Assembly: GCF_001425745.1 (NCBI RefSeq)
Contig: NZ_LMDF01000007.1
Span: 186,899 to 250,898 of the forward strand
Length of the DNA: 64,000 nucleotides
Source: Caulobacter sp. Root343
Lineage (GTDB): Bacteria; Pseudomonadota; Alphaproteobacteria; Caulobacterales; Caulobacteraceae
Direction of reading: 5' to 3'
Under the pieces are notes generated by a model. It worked only from the letters and a program-made list of their open reading frames with translations. It had not been told where the DNA came from and searched no databases. Positions 44,691 to 53,854 of the stretch are shown one piece after another. Every line of letters begins with the position of its first letter. Position 1 is the first letter of the stretch. The position numbers and the translations under genes were made by a program.

Positions 44691-46100
44691 TTAGCACTTG
44701 TAGTACATGTCGAATTCGACCGGGTGCGGGTGCAGTTGCAGGCGCATCACTTCTTCCATCTTCAGCTCGATGTAGCTGTCGATGAAGTCGTCGTCCATGA
44801 CGCCGCCGGCCTTCAGGAAGGCGCGGTCCTTGTCCAGGTTCTCCAGGGCTTCGCGCAGCGAACCGCAGACTTCCGGGATCTTCTTCTGCTCGCGGGGCGG
44901 CAGATCATAGAGGTTCTTGTCGGCCGGAGCGCCCGGATCGATCTTGTTGATGATGCCGTCCAGGCCGGCCATCAGCAGGGCGACGAAGGTCAGGTACGGG
45001 TTGCCCATCGGATCGGGGAAGCGAGCTTCCAGACGCTTGGCCTTCGGCGAGTCGACGTGCGGGATGCGGATCGAGGCCGAACGGTTGCGCGAGCTGTAGG
45101 CCAGCTTCACCGGGGCTTCGTAGCCGGGCACCAGGCGCTTGTACGAGTTCGTCGTCGAGTTCGAGAACGCGTTGATGGCCTTGGCGTGCTTGATGATGCC
45201 GCCGATGTACCACAGGCATTCCTGCGACAGGCCGGCGTACTTGTCACCGGCGAACAGCGGCTTGCCGTCCTGCCAGATCGACTGGTGCACGTGCATGCCC
45301 GAACCGTTGTCGGCGAACATCGGCTTGGCCATGAAGGTGGCGGTCTTGCCGTAGGCGGCCGCGACGTTGTGGATGACGTACTTGTAGAGCTGCATCCGGT
45401 CGGCCATCACGACCATGGTGTCGAACTTCAGGCCGAGTTCGTGCTGGGCCGGGGCCACCTCGTGGTGGTGCTTTTCCGGCTTCATGCCCAGCTCGCCCAT
45501 GACGGCCAGCATTTCGCCGCGCAGGTCCTGGCAGCTGTCGACCGGATTCACCGGGAAGTAGCCGCCCTTGGGGCCCGGACGGTGGCCCATGTTGCCTTCG
45601 GCGTATTCCTTGGCCGAGTTCACCGGCAGTTCGGTGGAGTCGTACGAATAGCCGGTGTTGTTCGGCGAGACCGACCAGCGGACGTCGTCGAAGATGAAGA
45701 ACTCGGCTTCCGGGCCGAAGTAGACGGTGTCGCCCACGCCCGCCGACTTGACGTAGTTCAGCGCGGCCTTCGCGATCGAGCGCGGGTCGCGGTTGTAGGG
45801 GGTGCCGCTGTCGGGGTTCACGACGTCGCAGAACAGAGCCAGCGTGGTCTGCTGATAGAACGGATCGATGATCGCGCTCGACAGGTCCGGCCGCAGCTTC
45901 ATGTCCGACTCGTTGATGGCCTTCCAGCCGGCGATCGACGAGCCGTCGAACATCGTGCCATCGTTCAGGAAGTCATCGTCGACCAAGTCGATGTCGAACG
46001 TGACGTGCTGCATCTTACCGCGCACGTCGGTGAAGCGGACGTCGACGTACTTGACGTCCTTTTCCTTGATCAGGTTCAGGATATCTTTGGCGGTGGTCAT
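44691..46100 (-). CDS. glnA: Glutamine synthetase type I
   Basis: The 469-aa protein has the length of E. coli GlnA and all its landmarks: [66 protein letters not shown] and the adenylylation site NLYDLPP with Tyr398. It makes glutamine from glutamate, ammonia and ATP in the cytoplasm. The Tyr implies control by GlnE adenylylation, signalled through the PII protein encoded 44 bases upstream on the same strand. A clear terminator follows. Confidence 0.97.
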   Translation of the reverse strand: MTTAKDILNLIKEKDVKYVDVRFTDVRGKMQHVTFDIDLVDDDFLNDGTMFDGSSIAGWKAINESDMKLRPDLSSAIIDPFYQQTTLALFCDVVNPDSGTPYNRDPRSIAKAALNYVKSAGVGDTVYFGPEAEFFIFDDVRWSVSPNNTGYSYDSTELPVNSAKEYAEGNMGHRPGPKGGYFPVNPVDSCQDLRGEMLAVMGELGMKPEKHHHEVAPAQHELGLKFDTMVVMADRMQLYKYVIHNVAAAYGKTATFMAKPMFADNGSGMHVHQSIWQDGKPLFAGDKYAGLSQECLWYIGGIIKHAKAINAFSNSTTNSYKRLVPGYEAPVKLAYSSRNRSASIRIPHVDSPKAKRLEARFPDPMGNPYLTFVALLMAGLDGIINKIDPGAPADKNLYDLPPREQKKIPEVCGSLREALENLDKDRAFLKAGGVMDDDFIDSYIELKMEEVMRLQLHPHPVEFDMYYKC

Positions 46101-46144
46101 TCCGTATCCCCTTTGTAAGCTCTCGTAAGTGTTGACAGTCCGGC

Positions 46145-46618
<474 letters not shown>

Positions 46619-46732
46619 TTAGGCGCCTGGCGCCCTCAGTATGTGCAGTTTCGGAATGGCCGCCAAATGGCCTTGCGATGCGCCGTTTCGCGCCTACGAT
46701 CGCGCCCAACGATCGTTTGAACGGGGGTGGAG

Positions 46733-48280
46733 ATGCGCGACGACACGCCGGTTTTGATCGGCGCGGGCCAATTCACGTATCGAGGCGATGCGGGAAATTC
46801 ACCGTCTCCGCTGCAACTGCTGAAACTTGCGGCGGAACGGGCGGTTCTCGATGCGGGCTTGAAAGGGTCGGTTCTTGCCGACCTCGACGCTTTGGCGGTC
46901 GTGGCGTTCAGCATCGACGCGCCGGGAGGGCTTTCGAAGCTGCCCTTGCCCAGGCTGGCGGACCCGCCGGCCTCGCTGGCCCGGGCGCTGTCGGCCCGGC
47001 CGCGCTGGAGCGTCTATACCGAGACCGGCGGCAACAGTCCGCAGCAGGCGGTCAACATCGTCTGCGAGCGGATCGCCGGGGGCGAGTCGGACCTGGCGCT
47101 GGTGGCCGGCGCCGAGTTCCTCGGCTCGCTGATGAAGCGGATGAAGGGTGGCCTGGGCTTCGACGGCTGGGGCGACGACCTCGACAGCGCGCCCCAGCGG
47201 ATCGGTGATCCACGTCCCGGCGTGACGGCGCAGGAGGCCGCCCATGGGCTGGGTTATCCGGTCAACACCTATCCGTTGTTCGAGAACGCGCTGCGGGCGC
47301 GTGATGGACGGTCGATCGAGGACCACCAGAACCAACTGGGCGCGCTGTTCACGCCGTTCACCAAGGTGGCCGCCGCCAATCCGCACGCCTGGTTTCCGAC
47401 CGAACGCTCGGCCGAGGAACTGATCACGGTCACCGACCGCAACCGGATGGTCGGCTTTCCGTACCCGAAATACCTGAACGCGATCATGGAGGTCGACCAG
47501 TCGGCGGCGGTCCTGATCGCCAGTGTGCGCAAGGCCCGCGCGCTGGGCGTGCCGGAGGATCGCTGGGTGTTCCTGCACGGCTGCGCCGACGCCTCTGACC
47601 TCTGGTATCCGTTGGAGCGTCAGAACTATCATTCCAGCCCCGCCATGCGCCTGACCGGCGAGCGGGCGCTGGAGATGGCGGGTATCGGGCTCGAAGATCT
47701 CGCGCTGATCGACCTTTATTCCTGCTTCCCGTCCGCGGTGCGGATCGGGGCCGAGGAACTGGGCCTGGCGCTCGATGATCCGCGCGGCCTGACAGTGACG
47801 GGCGGTCTGCCGTATTTCGGCGGGCCAGGGAACAACTACGCCCTCCACGCTATCGCCGAAATGGCGGTTCAGCTGCGCGAGCGGCCCGGCGCCTACGGCC
47901 TCACGACCGCCAACGGCTGGTTCCTGACGAAGCAGTCGGTGGGAATCTATTCGACCAAGCCGGTCGAGGGCCGCTGGGAGCGCCAATCACCGTCGGTGAT
48001 ACAGGCACGGATTGACGCCCTGCCGCACCCCGAGATCGTCGAGCGGCCGGAGGGCAAGGCCACGATCGAGACCTACACCGCCGTCCACGGTCGTGAGGGC
48101 GTGCGGATGGGCGTCGTCATCGGCCGAGACGATCAAGGCCGCCGCTTCGTCGCTCAGACGCCCGATGATCCCGTCGTGCTGCGCGATCTCGAAAGCCGCG
48201 AGGGCGTTGGGCGAACCGGTTCGGTCGGGCTGCATCCCGACGGCGTCCGCAACCTCTTCGTCCCGGATCCCGCGTCATGA
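46733..48280 (+). CDS. Thiolase-superfamily (SCP-x-like) acetyl-CoA acetyltransferase-type protein
   Basis: The 515-aa protein has a thiolase-like N-terminal part (about 1-390) and a C-terminal beta-rich extension (about 415-515). At the usual nucleophile loop it reads ETGGNSPQQAVN with no Cys, as is common in this GGN-PQ subgroup, while LIDLYSCFPSAVRI and GLPYFGGPGNNYALHAIAEM are family landmarks. The usual KHA near TANGWFLTK is KQS here, so the general-base His may also be missing. ATG 46733 is used (GGGGG five bases before); GTG 46727 is possible. Enzymatic activity is therefore uncertain. A histidine-phosphatase gene overlaps its end. Confidence 0.82.
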   Translation: MRDDTPVLIGAGQFTYRGDAGNSPSPLQLLKLAAERAVLDAGLKGSVLADLDALAVVAFSIDAPGGLSKLPLPRLADPPASLARALSARPRWSVYTETGGNSPQQAVNIVCERIAGGESDLALVAGAEFLGSLMKRMKGGLGFDGWGDDLDSAPQRIGDPRPGVTAQEAAHGLGYPVNTYPLFENALRARDGRSIEDHQNQLGALFTPFTKVAAANPHAWFPTERSAEELITVTDRNRMVGFPYPKYLNAIMEVDQSAAVLIASVRKARALGVPEDRWVFLHGCADASDLWYPLERQNYHSSPAMRLTGERALEMAGIGLEDLALIDLYSCFPSAVRIGAEELGLALDDPRGLTVTGGLPYFGGPGNNYALHAIAEMAVQLRERPGAYGLTTANGWFLTKQSVGIYSTKPVEGRWERQSPSVIQARIDALPHPEIVERPEGKATIETYTAVHGREGVRMGVVIGRDDQGRRFVAQTPDDPVVLRDLESREGVGRTGSVGLHPDGVRNLFVPDPAS

Positions 48281-48846
48281 ATAGAGTGCTTGTCATTCGC
48301 CACGGCCGTCCGGCCGCGACCTGGGGCGGCGAGGACGAGGATCCCGGTCTCGACGGCATGGGGCTGGCCCAGGCGATGACCGTCGCCCGGGAGATCCTGG
48401 CCCTGCCCGCCGATCAGAGGCCGACCCGGGTCGTCTCATCGCCCTTGCGCCGTTGCCGCGAGACGGCGGAGCCGCTGGCCGACGCCTTGGGCGTGCCGAT
48501 CGAAATCGACCCGCGTGTCGGCGAGATCCCCACGCCGGCGGCATTGAGCGCGGCCGAGCGGCCAGACTGGTTGCGCCGAGCTTTTGGTGGTCGCTGGGAC
48601 GAGATGATCGGCGATCTCGACTATATCGGCTGGACCCGAAGCGTCGCCGCCGCCTTGCGCGAGCACGCCGGCGCGGCGGTGTTCAGCCATTTCGTGGCCC
48701 TGAACGCGGCGGTTTCCGTCGCCACCGGCGCGGCCGAGGTCCTTGCGTTTCGACCCGACCACTGCTCGCGCACGATCTTCGAGATCGACGGCGAACGCTT
48801 GATCCTGGTCGAGAAAGGACGCGAAGCTCAAAGCCAAGTGCTTTGA
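48277..48846 (+). CDS. Histidine phosphatase family (phosphoglycerate mutase-like)
   Basis: The 189-aa protein has the RHG catalytic motif in VLVIRHGRPAA (His9), SSPLRRCRETAEPLA with the second Arg, and an acid segment GEIPTPAAL. The second His is in VFSHFVALN. It is a branch-1 phosphatase; likely substrates are small phosphometabolites, not determinable here. The start overlaps the thiolase-like stop by four bases (ATGA), and the NAD(P)HX repair gene follows after ten bases, suggesting one operon. Confidence 0.88.
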   Translation: MNRVLVIRHGRPAATWGGEDEDPGLDGMGLAQAMTVAREILALPADQRPTRVVSSPLRRCRETAEPLADALGVPIEIDPRVGEIPTPAALSAAERPDWLRRAFGGRWDEMIGDLDYIGWTRSVAAALREHAGAAVFSHFVALNAAVSVATGAAEVLAFRPDHCSRTIFEIDGERLILVEKGREAQSQVL

Positions 48847-48856
48847 GAGAGACCGC

Positions 48857-50308
48857 GTGGCCCGAGAGATCCTGACCGTCGCCGAAATGGCCGCCGCCGA
48901 CCGCGCCGCCGTCCTGCGGGGAACGCCGACGCCCGTCCTGATGGAGCGAGCTGGCGAGGCCGTCGCGAGGGCGGTGCGGGCGCGCTACGCCCATCGGCCC
49001 GTGGTGATCTGGTGCGGGCCGGGCGACAATGGCGGCGATGGCTACGTCGCGGCGCGTCATCTGCGTCGGCGCGGCTGGCGGGTCGTGGTCGAGGCCGCGG
49101 CGCCGCCGGCCACCGACGCCGCCCGCTGGGCCGCCTCGCGCTGGAAGGGCGAGGTCCGGTCGCTGTCGACCGAGCTATCGATCGGCACGCTCTATATAGA
49201 CGCGCTGTTCGGCGCGGGCCTCTCGCGACCGCTCGAGGGGGCGGTCGCGCAACTGGCGCGGGCCTGCCAGGAGAAGTCCTTGAGCGTGGTGGCGGTCGAC
49301 ACGCCGTCAGGCGTCCATGGCGACACCGGTCGTCCTATCGGCGATCTGGCCTTCAGCGCTGAACTCACCGTGACCTTCCACCGGCGCAAGCGGGCCCACG
49401 TCCTGGTCGAGGGCCGCAAGGCGTGCGGGGAGATCGTCGTCGCCGACATCGGCCTCTGGGCCACTGAAGACTCGGCGCTGTTCGAGAACGATCCCGAGCT
49501 TTGGGCGCGCCGTTTTCCCTGGCCGGTTCTCGACGCCCACAAGCACAGCCGGGGGCGACTGAAAGTGGTCAGCGGCGAGGCGTGGAATACCGGCGCGGCG
49601 CGGCTCTCGGCGCGCGGGGCTTTGCGGATCGGCGCGGGCGCGGTGACCTTGCTGTCGCCGCCGAACGCGCTGGCCGTGAATGCCGCGCATCTGGAAGCGG
49701 TGATGCTGGCGCCGTTCGAATCGGAGGCCGATCTCGCCACGGCGGCGGAGCAGGCCGACGCCGTGATCATTGGCCCGGCGGCCGGGGTGGGGGAGGCGAC
49801 CGCTCGTAACCTGCAGGCCCTGGCCCGCACCGGCGCGGCCCTGATCGTCGACGCCGACGCCCTGACCAGCTTCCGCCACGATCCCGAGGCGCTTTTCGCC
49901 TGCCTGGACCGTGACGACGTGCTGACGCCGCATCCAGGCGAGTTCGAGCGGATCTTTCCCGGATTGCTGGCGAAGTCGCCCGAGCGGATCGCCGCCGCGC
50001 GCGAGGCGGCTGGGCTGGCGGGCGCCGTGGTTCTGCTGAAGGGCGCCGACACCGTGATCGCCGCGCCGGACGGTCGGGCGGCGGTGTCGTTGAACGGAAC
50101 GCCTTGGCTGGCCACGGCGGGGTCGGGCGACGTGTTGGCGGGTTTCATCGGCGGCCTGATCGCCCAGGGGATGGAGAGCTTCGAGGCGGCCTGCGCCGGG
50201 GCCTGGATCCATGCCGCGTGCGGCGCCCGCCGTGGTCCTGGCCTGATCGCCGAGGATCTGCCGGGCCTGGCGCCCGGCGTCCTGGCCCAGCTGTACGCAA
50301 ACCGCTGA
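48857..50308 (+). CDS. nnrDE (fused): Bifunctional NAD(P)HX epimerase / ADP-dependent dehydratase
   Basis: The 483-aa fusion has an N-terminal YjeF_N epimerase domain (about 1-205: LTVAEMAAADRAA, CGPGDNGGDGYVAARHL, VDTPSGVHGDTG) and a C-terminal ribokinase-like dehydratase (about 220-480: HKHSRGRLKVVSG, DVLTPHPGEFERIFP, WLATAGSGDVLAGFIGGLIAQG with the catalytic Asp). It repairs hydrated NADH and NADPH. The GTG start at 48857 begins the MAREILTVAEM motif. Ordinary housekeeping; in other species this gene also sits by glnB. Confidence 0.95.
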   Translation: MAREILTVAEMAAADRAAVLRGTPTPVLMERAGEAVARAVRARYAHRPVVIWCGPGDNGGDGYVAARHLRRRGWRVVVEAAAPPATDAARWAASRWKGEVRSLSTELSIGTLYIDALFGAGLSRPLEGAVAQLARACQEKSLSVVAVDTPSGVHGDTGRPIGDLAFSAELTVTFHRRKRAHVLVEGRKACGEIVVADIGLWATEDSALFENDPELWARRFPWPVLDAHKHSRGRLKVVSGEAWNTGAARLSARGALRIGAGAVTLLSPPNALAVNAAHLEAVMLAPFESEADLATAAEQADAVIIGPAAGVGEATARNLQALARTGAALIVDADALTSFRHDPEALFACLDRDDVLTPHPGEFERIFPGLLAKSPERIAAAREAAGLAGAVVLLKGADTVIAAPDGRAAVSLNGTPWLATAGSGDVLAGFIGGLIAQGMESFEAACAGAWIHAACGARRGPGLIAEDLPGLAPGVLAQLYANR

Positions 50309-50352
50309 GCGGGCTTGCGCGTCGAGGTCCGAGCTCGTAATCCCCGTCGAAC

Positions 50353-50437
50353 GCGGATGTGGCGAAACTGGTAGACGCACTAGATTTAGGTTCTAGCGCC
50401 GAGAGGCGTGGAGGTTCGAGTCCTCTCATCCGCACCA
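50353..50437 (+). tRNA. tRNA-Leu (anticodon UAG)
   Basis: The 85-nt cloverleaf has acceptor arms GCGGATG (50353-50359) and CATCCGC (50427-50433), discriminator A, encoded CCA (50435-50437), and an anticodon stem CTAGA/TCTAG around TTTAGGT, giving anticodon TAG (reads CUA). A long variable arm, typical of Leu, follows, then GGTTCGAG in the T loop. The integrase gene of a mobile element starts its terminal codon 17 bases beyond, so the 3' end of this tRNA is the likely integration site. Confidence 0.97.
50410..50437 (+). other. Putative attachment-site core at the tRNA-Leu 3' end
   Basis: Elements that insert in tRNA genes usually recombine at the T-arm/3' end and restore it. The T-arm, acceptor and CCA end here, directly followed by an integrase gene, is the expected place. 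The matching copy at the element's far end is not in the window, so the exact core is not defined. Confidence 0.45.
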
Positions 50438-50453
50438 AAATTAGTGAAGAAAA

Positions 50454-51617
50454 TCAATCATTCACCGCTTTTTGGGGACAATTCGGGGACTTTTCGGGCT
50501 GATGTAGAGCCGCCATTTTGGCGGCCTCGCGACCGCCGTCGGCCGAGTCGATCCACTTCGAATAGACGTTGAAAAGCATCGCCGTCGTCGCGTGGCCCAT
50601 CTGCCGAGCGATGTAGGCAGGGTTGACCCCGCCCATCAGCGCGGTCGTCGCATAGGTATGGCGAGTTTGCACCGCGCCCCGGTGGCGGATGCCCAGGCGC
50701 TTCAAGGTCGGCGTGAAATAGGTGGTCCGCTGGTACTCGTCCGTGGCCCAGGGCTGGCCGGTGGCCGGATTGCGGAAGATCGGCCCGTCGACACCCTTCA
50801 TGAAGCTGATCGGCTTCATGGCGACCAGCGCGGCGACCGCCCGCGGGGTCAGGTCGACGTCCCGGATCGTGCTGGTCTTGGTGCCCTTCTCGCGGCTGTA
50901 GGTTCTGGCGGCGTCGATCCTGATCTGAGACCGGCCCCAGTCCACCTTGCCCCACTTCACCACGATGAGTTCGCTCGGGCGCAGGCCGGTGCAGAAGGCG
51001 AATTCGAAATAGGCCCAGACCTCGACGGGCTCTCGTTCCTTCAGCGCCGCCAGGATCGCTTCCATCTCCTCGACCGTGAAGGGATCGGGCACAGGCTTCT
51101 GATGCTTCTGGTTCTTGATCCGGACGGCCGGGCTGGCGGGGATCAGGCCATCGTCGACGGCTGAATCCAGGACCCCTCGGAGCGGGATCAGGTCGTTGTT
51201 GACGGTCTTGCCCGAGACTTCCTGGACGCGGGCGGCCACGACCTTCTTGATGTCCGACGGCAGCAGCCGCGTGAGCACCTTGGCGCCGAGCGCGGGCGTC
51301 CAGACGTTGTTGATGGCGCCTTTGTAGTGCTTGAACGTGCCGAAATCGACGGTCAGGGTTTCCAGCCACTGCTCGGCATAGACACCGAAGGTCAGCTCGG
51401 CCGCCGGCGCGCCGGGCGTTTCGAAGAAGTCTTCTCGGCGGTATACACCGGCGGTGATCGCCGCCTGGATTCGGGCTAGGAGCGTCCCGGCCGCCTTGAT
51501 GTTGGCGGGCGTGGGCTTCAGGTCCAGCGTCTCGACCAGGCGCTCCCCGTGGTGCGTGAACTTCAGGCGGATGCAGTTCTGGCGCGGCTCGACGGTCCCC
51601 GTTGCCCTTCGACCCAT
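50454..51617 (-). CDS. int: Tyrosine recombinase (phage-type integrase)
   Basis: The 387-aa protein has an arm-binding N-terminus, a core-binding SAM-like domain (about 75-165: LTFGVYAEQWLETLTVDFG) and a catalytic domain with Arg in CTGLRPSELIVVKW, a Lys-bearing beta strand, HTYATTALMGGVNPAYIARQMGHATT (His and second Arg region) and the tyrosine in FNVYSKW. It catalyses site-specific integration, here at the adjacent tRNA-Leu. The 5' end overlaps the excisionase-like gene by 55 bases. Confidence 0.95.
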   Translation of the reverse strand: MGRRATGTVEPRQNCIRLKFTHHGERLVETLDLKPTPANIKAAGTLLARIQAAITAGVYRREDFFETPGAPAAELTFGVYAEQWLETLTVDFGTFKHYKGAINNVWTPALGAKVLTRLLPSDIKKVVAARVQEVSGKTVNNDLIPLRGVLDSAVDDGLIPASPAVRIKNQKHQKPVPDPFTVEEMEAILAALKEREPVEVWAYFEFAFCTGLRPSELIVVKWGKVDWGRSQIRIDAARTYSREKGTKTSTIRDVDLTPRAVAALVAMKPISFMKGVDGPIFRNPATGQPWATDEYQRTTYFTPTLKRLGIRHRGAVQTRHTYATTALMGGVNPAYIARQMGHATTAMLFNVYSKWIDSADGGREAAKMAALHQPEKSPNCPQKAVND

Positions 51618-51790
51618 TGTTCATACCCTTGCGTGTCGATGAGGATTCGGCCGTCGGGCGCCTTACGCCACTGCTTGTTTTCCAGCCAGACGCCCCGGTG
51701 GATCTTGGTCTCGATCGCGCGCTCCGTATAGCCGGTCTCGTCCGAGAACTTTTCGATGGTCACGTATCGGAGGCTCACGGGGCGCTCCAT
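51563..51790 (-). CDS. Excisionase-like small DNA-binding protein
   Basis: The 75-aa protein reads LRYVTIEKFSDETGYTERAI, then HRGVWLENKQWRKAPDGRI and YEQWVEG. This is the winged-HTH layout of phage excisionases that direct the integrase (sensitive to VTIEKF, GVW, and WRKAPDGR). It overlaps the integrase start by 55 bases and the DUF1643 gene by 16. It would control directionality of recombination. The start is ATG 51790. Confidence 0.8.
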   Translation of the reverse strand: MERPVSLRYVTIEKFSDETGYTERAIETKIHRGVWLENKQWRKAPDGRILIDTQGYEQWVEGQRGPSSRARTASA

Positions 51791-52296
51791 GGCTGGAATT
51801 TTGCGGAATAGGGCAGGTAGAGGGGATGGCCAGGCTGACCGCCAGGCAGCACCTTGAGACAGTGCAACTGGACGCCCAGTTCGGCCGCCAGGGCGGAGAT
51901 CGTGCGGTCCTGGCCGACGATACCGCCGTCGACGCCCCAGCCCACGTAGACCAGGCCGCCGGCGTCGCGGATCATGCCCAGGCCGAGGCGCAGGTACGCC
52001 ATGGTGTCGGGTCCGACGATGTCGAAACCTTGCTTCAGCCGCTTCTTCATCTCGGCCGGATAGGTCTCGACGTAGCCGTGGGCGTTGAACACCCACAGGC
52101 TGCCGTAACCGCCCTGGTGGGCGCGGGTCAGCTGCCGCGTGACCGTCGGATCGCTCTCGACCGCGCCGGCCTTGGACGGGTTCAGCATTACGGCGGCCAA
52201 CGGCGGCCGGCTGCTATCCCAGATTCGCCACAGGGCCACGCGCCATGTCCCGCAGTCCGAGAAGAGGGCGCCGGTCTCGGTCAAGAGATCGCTCAT
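51775..52296 (-). CDS. DUF1643 protein
   Basis: The 173-aa protein matches DUF1643 over its full length: WRVALWRIWDSSRPPLAAVMLNPSKAG, DPTVTRQLTRAHQGGYGSLWVFN, AGGLVYVGWGVDG and KVLPGGQPGHPLYLPY. The family is frequent in phages and mobile elements and has no established function. ATG 52296 forms an ATGA overlap with the upstream stop and is preferred to GTG 52302. Confidence 0.88.
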   Translation of the reverse strand: MSDLLTETGALFSDCGTWRVALWRIWDSSRPPLAAVMLNPSKAGAVESDPTVTRQLTRAHQGGYGSLWVFNAHGYVETYPAEMKKRLKQGFDIVGPDTMAYLRLGLGMIRDAGGLVYVGWGVDGGIVGQDRTISALAAELGVQLHCLKVLPGGQPGHPLYLPYSAKFQPWSAP

Positions 52297-52571
52297 CGCC
52301 ACACGCTGACGCTGGGCCCGAGGAAGCCGCCGACGCAGACCTTGCCGCGCGCCTGGCGCGAGCGCCAGATGTAGGCGGTGCGGTTCTTGCCGCAGAAGCC
52401 GAAGGGGGCTTCCTGGAACTGCTGGACGACGTAGCCGCGTTGGGCGACGGCCGACCGCGCTTCCTCCATCCTGGAGGGGACGACGAGCGTGAAATAGCCG
52501 ACAACGGCGACAGCGCCAAAGCAGCCGAACAGCACCATCTTTGCGGCCGTGTCGATGTCGTAGTCACGCAT
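52293..52571 (-). CDS. Small single-span membrane protein, unknown
   Basis: The 92-aa protein has one hydrophobic segment (about 11-29: MVLFGCFGAVAVVGYFTLVV) after a short N-terminus, then a soluble region with two cysteines (FCGKNRTAYIW, KVCVGGFLGP). I do not recognise it. It overlaps both neighbours (8 and 4 bases) in the element operon, supporting it as a real gene. Confidence 0.7.
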   Translation of the reverse strand: MRDYDIDTAAKMVLFGCFGAVAVVGYFTLVVPSRMEEARSAVAQRGYVVQQFQEAPFGFCGKNRTAYIWRSRQARGKVCVGGFLGPSVSVWR

Positions 52572-53175
52572 CGGCCTTCTCCGCCGCGGCCTGGATCGCG
52601 TAGAGGGGTGTCGATCCGGTCGCGACTAGGGTCCACTCCCGATCGTTCACGCCGCCGTTGACGCGGTGGACGCGCCAGGACCCCTCATCTTCGGGGTCGT
52701 CGTAGCCGTGGCTGAGCTCGTAGATCGGCCGCGCCGCCAGCCACCCCATGGCTTCGTCGGCAGTCAGGGTTCCTGGGCGATTTGCGGCCGTGAACCACCC
52801 AGCGGCGTCGCCGACGTCACAGAAGACCGTGATCGTCTCGACCAAGGCGTCGGCGTTGCGAAAGTCGTCATGACCCGCGTTGACGTGCCGCGCCATCAGC
52901 ACCGCTATCGCCCATTCGCAGGTCCGCAGGAGCCGGTGCGCCTCGAGGCCGAATTGCACTGGGGACGCGGCCCAGGCCTTCCGCAATGCGGGGAGGGGGC
53001 GGCCGAGCCCACCTTGTGCGCCCCTCAGGTGCGAGAAATCCGGCCGGGCCGGGCGCGCGGTCAAGGTGTAGCCGGCCTCGCCGGCGAGTCGGACGGCGAG
53101 GTCCAGGACTTCCGGCGGCGACAGTCTCCGGATCAGTGCGTCGATCTCGGCGGCGCGTTCGGACGTGACGCTCAT
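52564..53175 (-). CDS. Hypothetical protein of the integrated element
   Basis: The 203-aa protein opens with a helical segment (AEIDALIRRLSPPEVLDLAVRLAGEAG) and carries WAIAVLMARHVNAGHDDFRNADALVETI. No family is recognised. The ATG overlaps the short HTH gene upstream (ATGA), and its stop lies inside the membrane-protein gene, as is usual in this operon. Confidence 0.7.
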   Translation of the reverse strand: MSVTSERAAEIDALIRRLSPPEVLDLAVRLAGEAGYTLTARPARPDFSHLRGAQGGLGRPLPALRKAWAASPVQFGLEAHRLLRTCEWAIAVLMARHVNAGHDDFRNADALVETITVFCDVGDAAGWFTAANRPGTLTADEAMGWLAARPIYELSHGYDDPEDEGSWRVHRVNGGVNDREWTLVATGSTPLYAIQAAAEKADA

Positions 53176-53345
53176 AGCTCGCCCTTCTCAAACTTGACCA
53201 GGCGCTGGGCGATAGCGGCAGGGCGCCGGTCGGGGAGCGTTTGGCACAGGCGGTCCCACTGCTCCTCGAGCACCCGTTGCTCCTCGGCGGACCAGTGGTT
53301 CCTGCCGCCGGTACGGGCGCTGTTGGCAATATCGGCGTCTCTCAT
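53172..53345 (-). CDS. Very short SANT/Myb-like HTH protein (57 aa)
   Basis: This 57-aa frame (ATG at 53345, stop at 53172) fills exactly the gap between two element genes, with ATGA overlaps at both ends. It reads NHWSAEEQRVLEEQWDR, then LPDRRPAAIAQRLVKFEKG, which fits a SANT/Myb-type helix-turn-helix (Trp spacing and IA-x-x-L), distantly like the N-terminus of GcrA. It may be a DNA-binding protein. The overlap architecture makes it very likely real; the fold is a pattern-based guess. Confidence 0.7.
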   Translation of the reverse strand: MRDADIANSARTGGRNHWSAEEQRVLEEQWDRLCQTLPDRRPAAIAQRLVKFEKGEL

Positions 53346-53854
53346 CCGACGCCCCCGTCATCCGACGGCGCGAGCGCGCGGTATCGCTCGGCGTGTTCAG
53401 GTGAGTAGAAGCCGGCGCCGACCACCTCTTCGTAGAGCTTGCGCATATCGCCGATAGCGGAACGCATCCTGGCCTCGTGCCCGATGTTCTCGCCCCCGAA
53501 GATCGGCTGGTCGTAGTAGCCAGGCACGCCCAGGCCGTGGTCCTGCCGGATCGCCATCGACACCAGAAGTTCGACGGGAGGCTCCACCGGAACCAGCACC
53601 TGGGCCGGAGTGGTTACCGGGTCCTGCTTGGGTTGGATGTAGTAGGCGACGTGCTTCTCAGGGCCGCAGTGGCCCGTCGCCTCGTAGGCGTCGGCGCCGC
53701 TGTAGATCGCGGCGTTGGCTTGATCGGTGTACCCGGCCCTATCGGACCTCCACCAGCCGTTGTCCGAGTGAATCTTGACCCGCTCAGCTCCCAGAAGACG
53801 CATCTTGTCGTCGAGCGATATGCCCGTCAGACGGATGATGGTTTCAGCGTTCAT
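53342..53854 (-). CDS. Hypothetical protein of the integrated element
   Basis: The 170-aa protein (starting MNAETIIRLTGISLDDKMRLL) has an internal stretch AAIYSGADAYEATGHCGPEKHVAYYI and an Ala/Glu-rich C-terminus (IGHEARMRSAIGDMRKLYEEVV). No family recognised. ATGA overlaps on both sides confirm its limits. Confidence 0.7.
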   Translation of the reverse strand: MNAETIIRLTGISLDDKMRLLGAERVKIHSDNGWWRSDRAGYTDQANAAIYSGADAYEATGHCGPEKHVAYYIQPKQDPVTTPAQVLVPVEPPVELLVSMAIRQDHGLGVPGYYDQPIFGGENIGHEARMRSAIGDMRKLYEEVVGAGFYSPEHAERYRALAPSDDGGVG

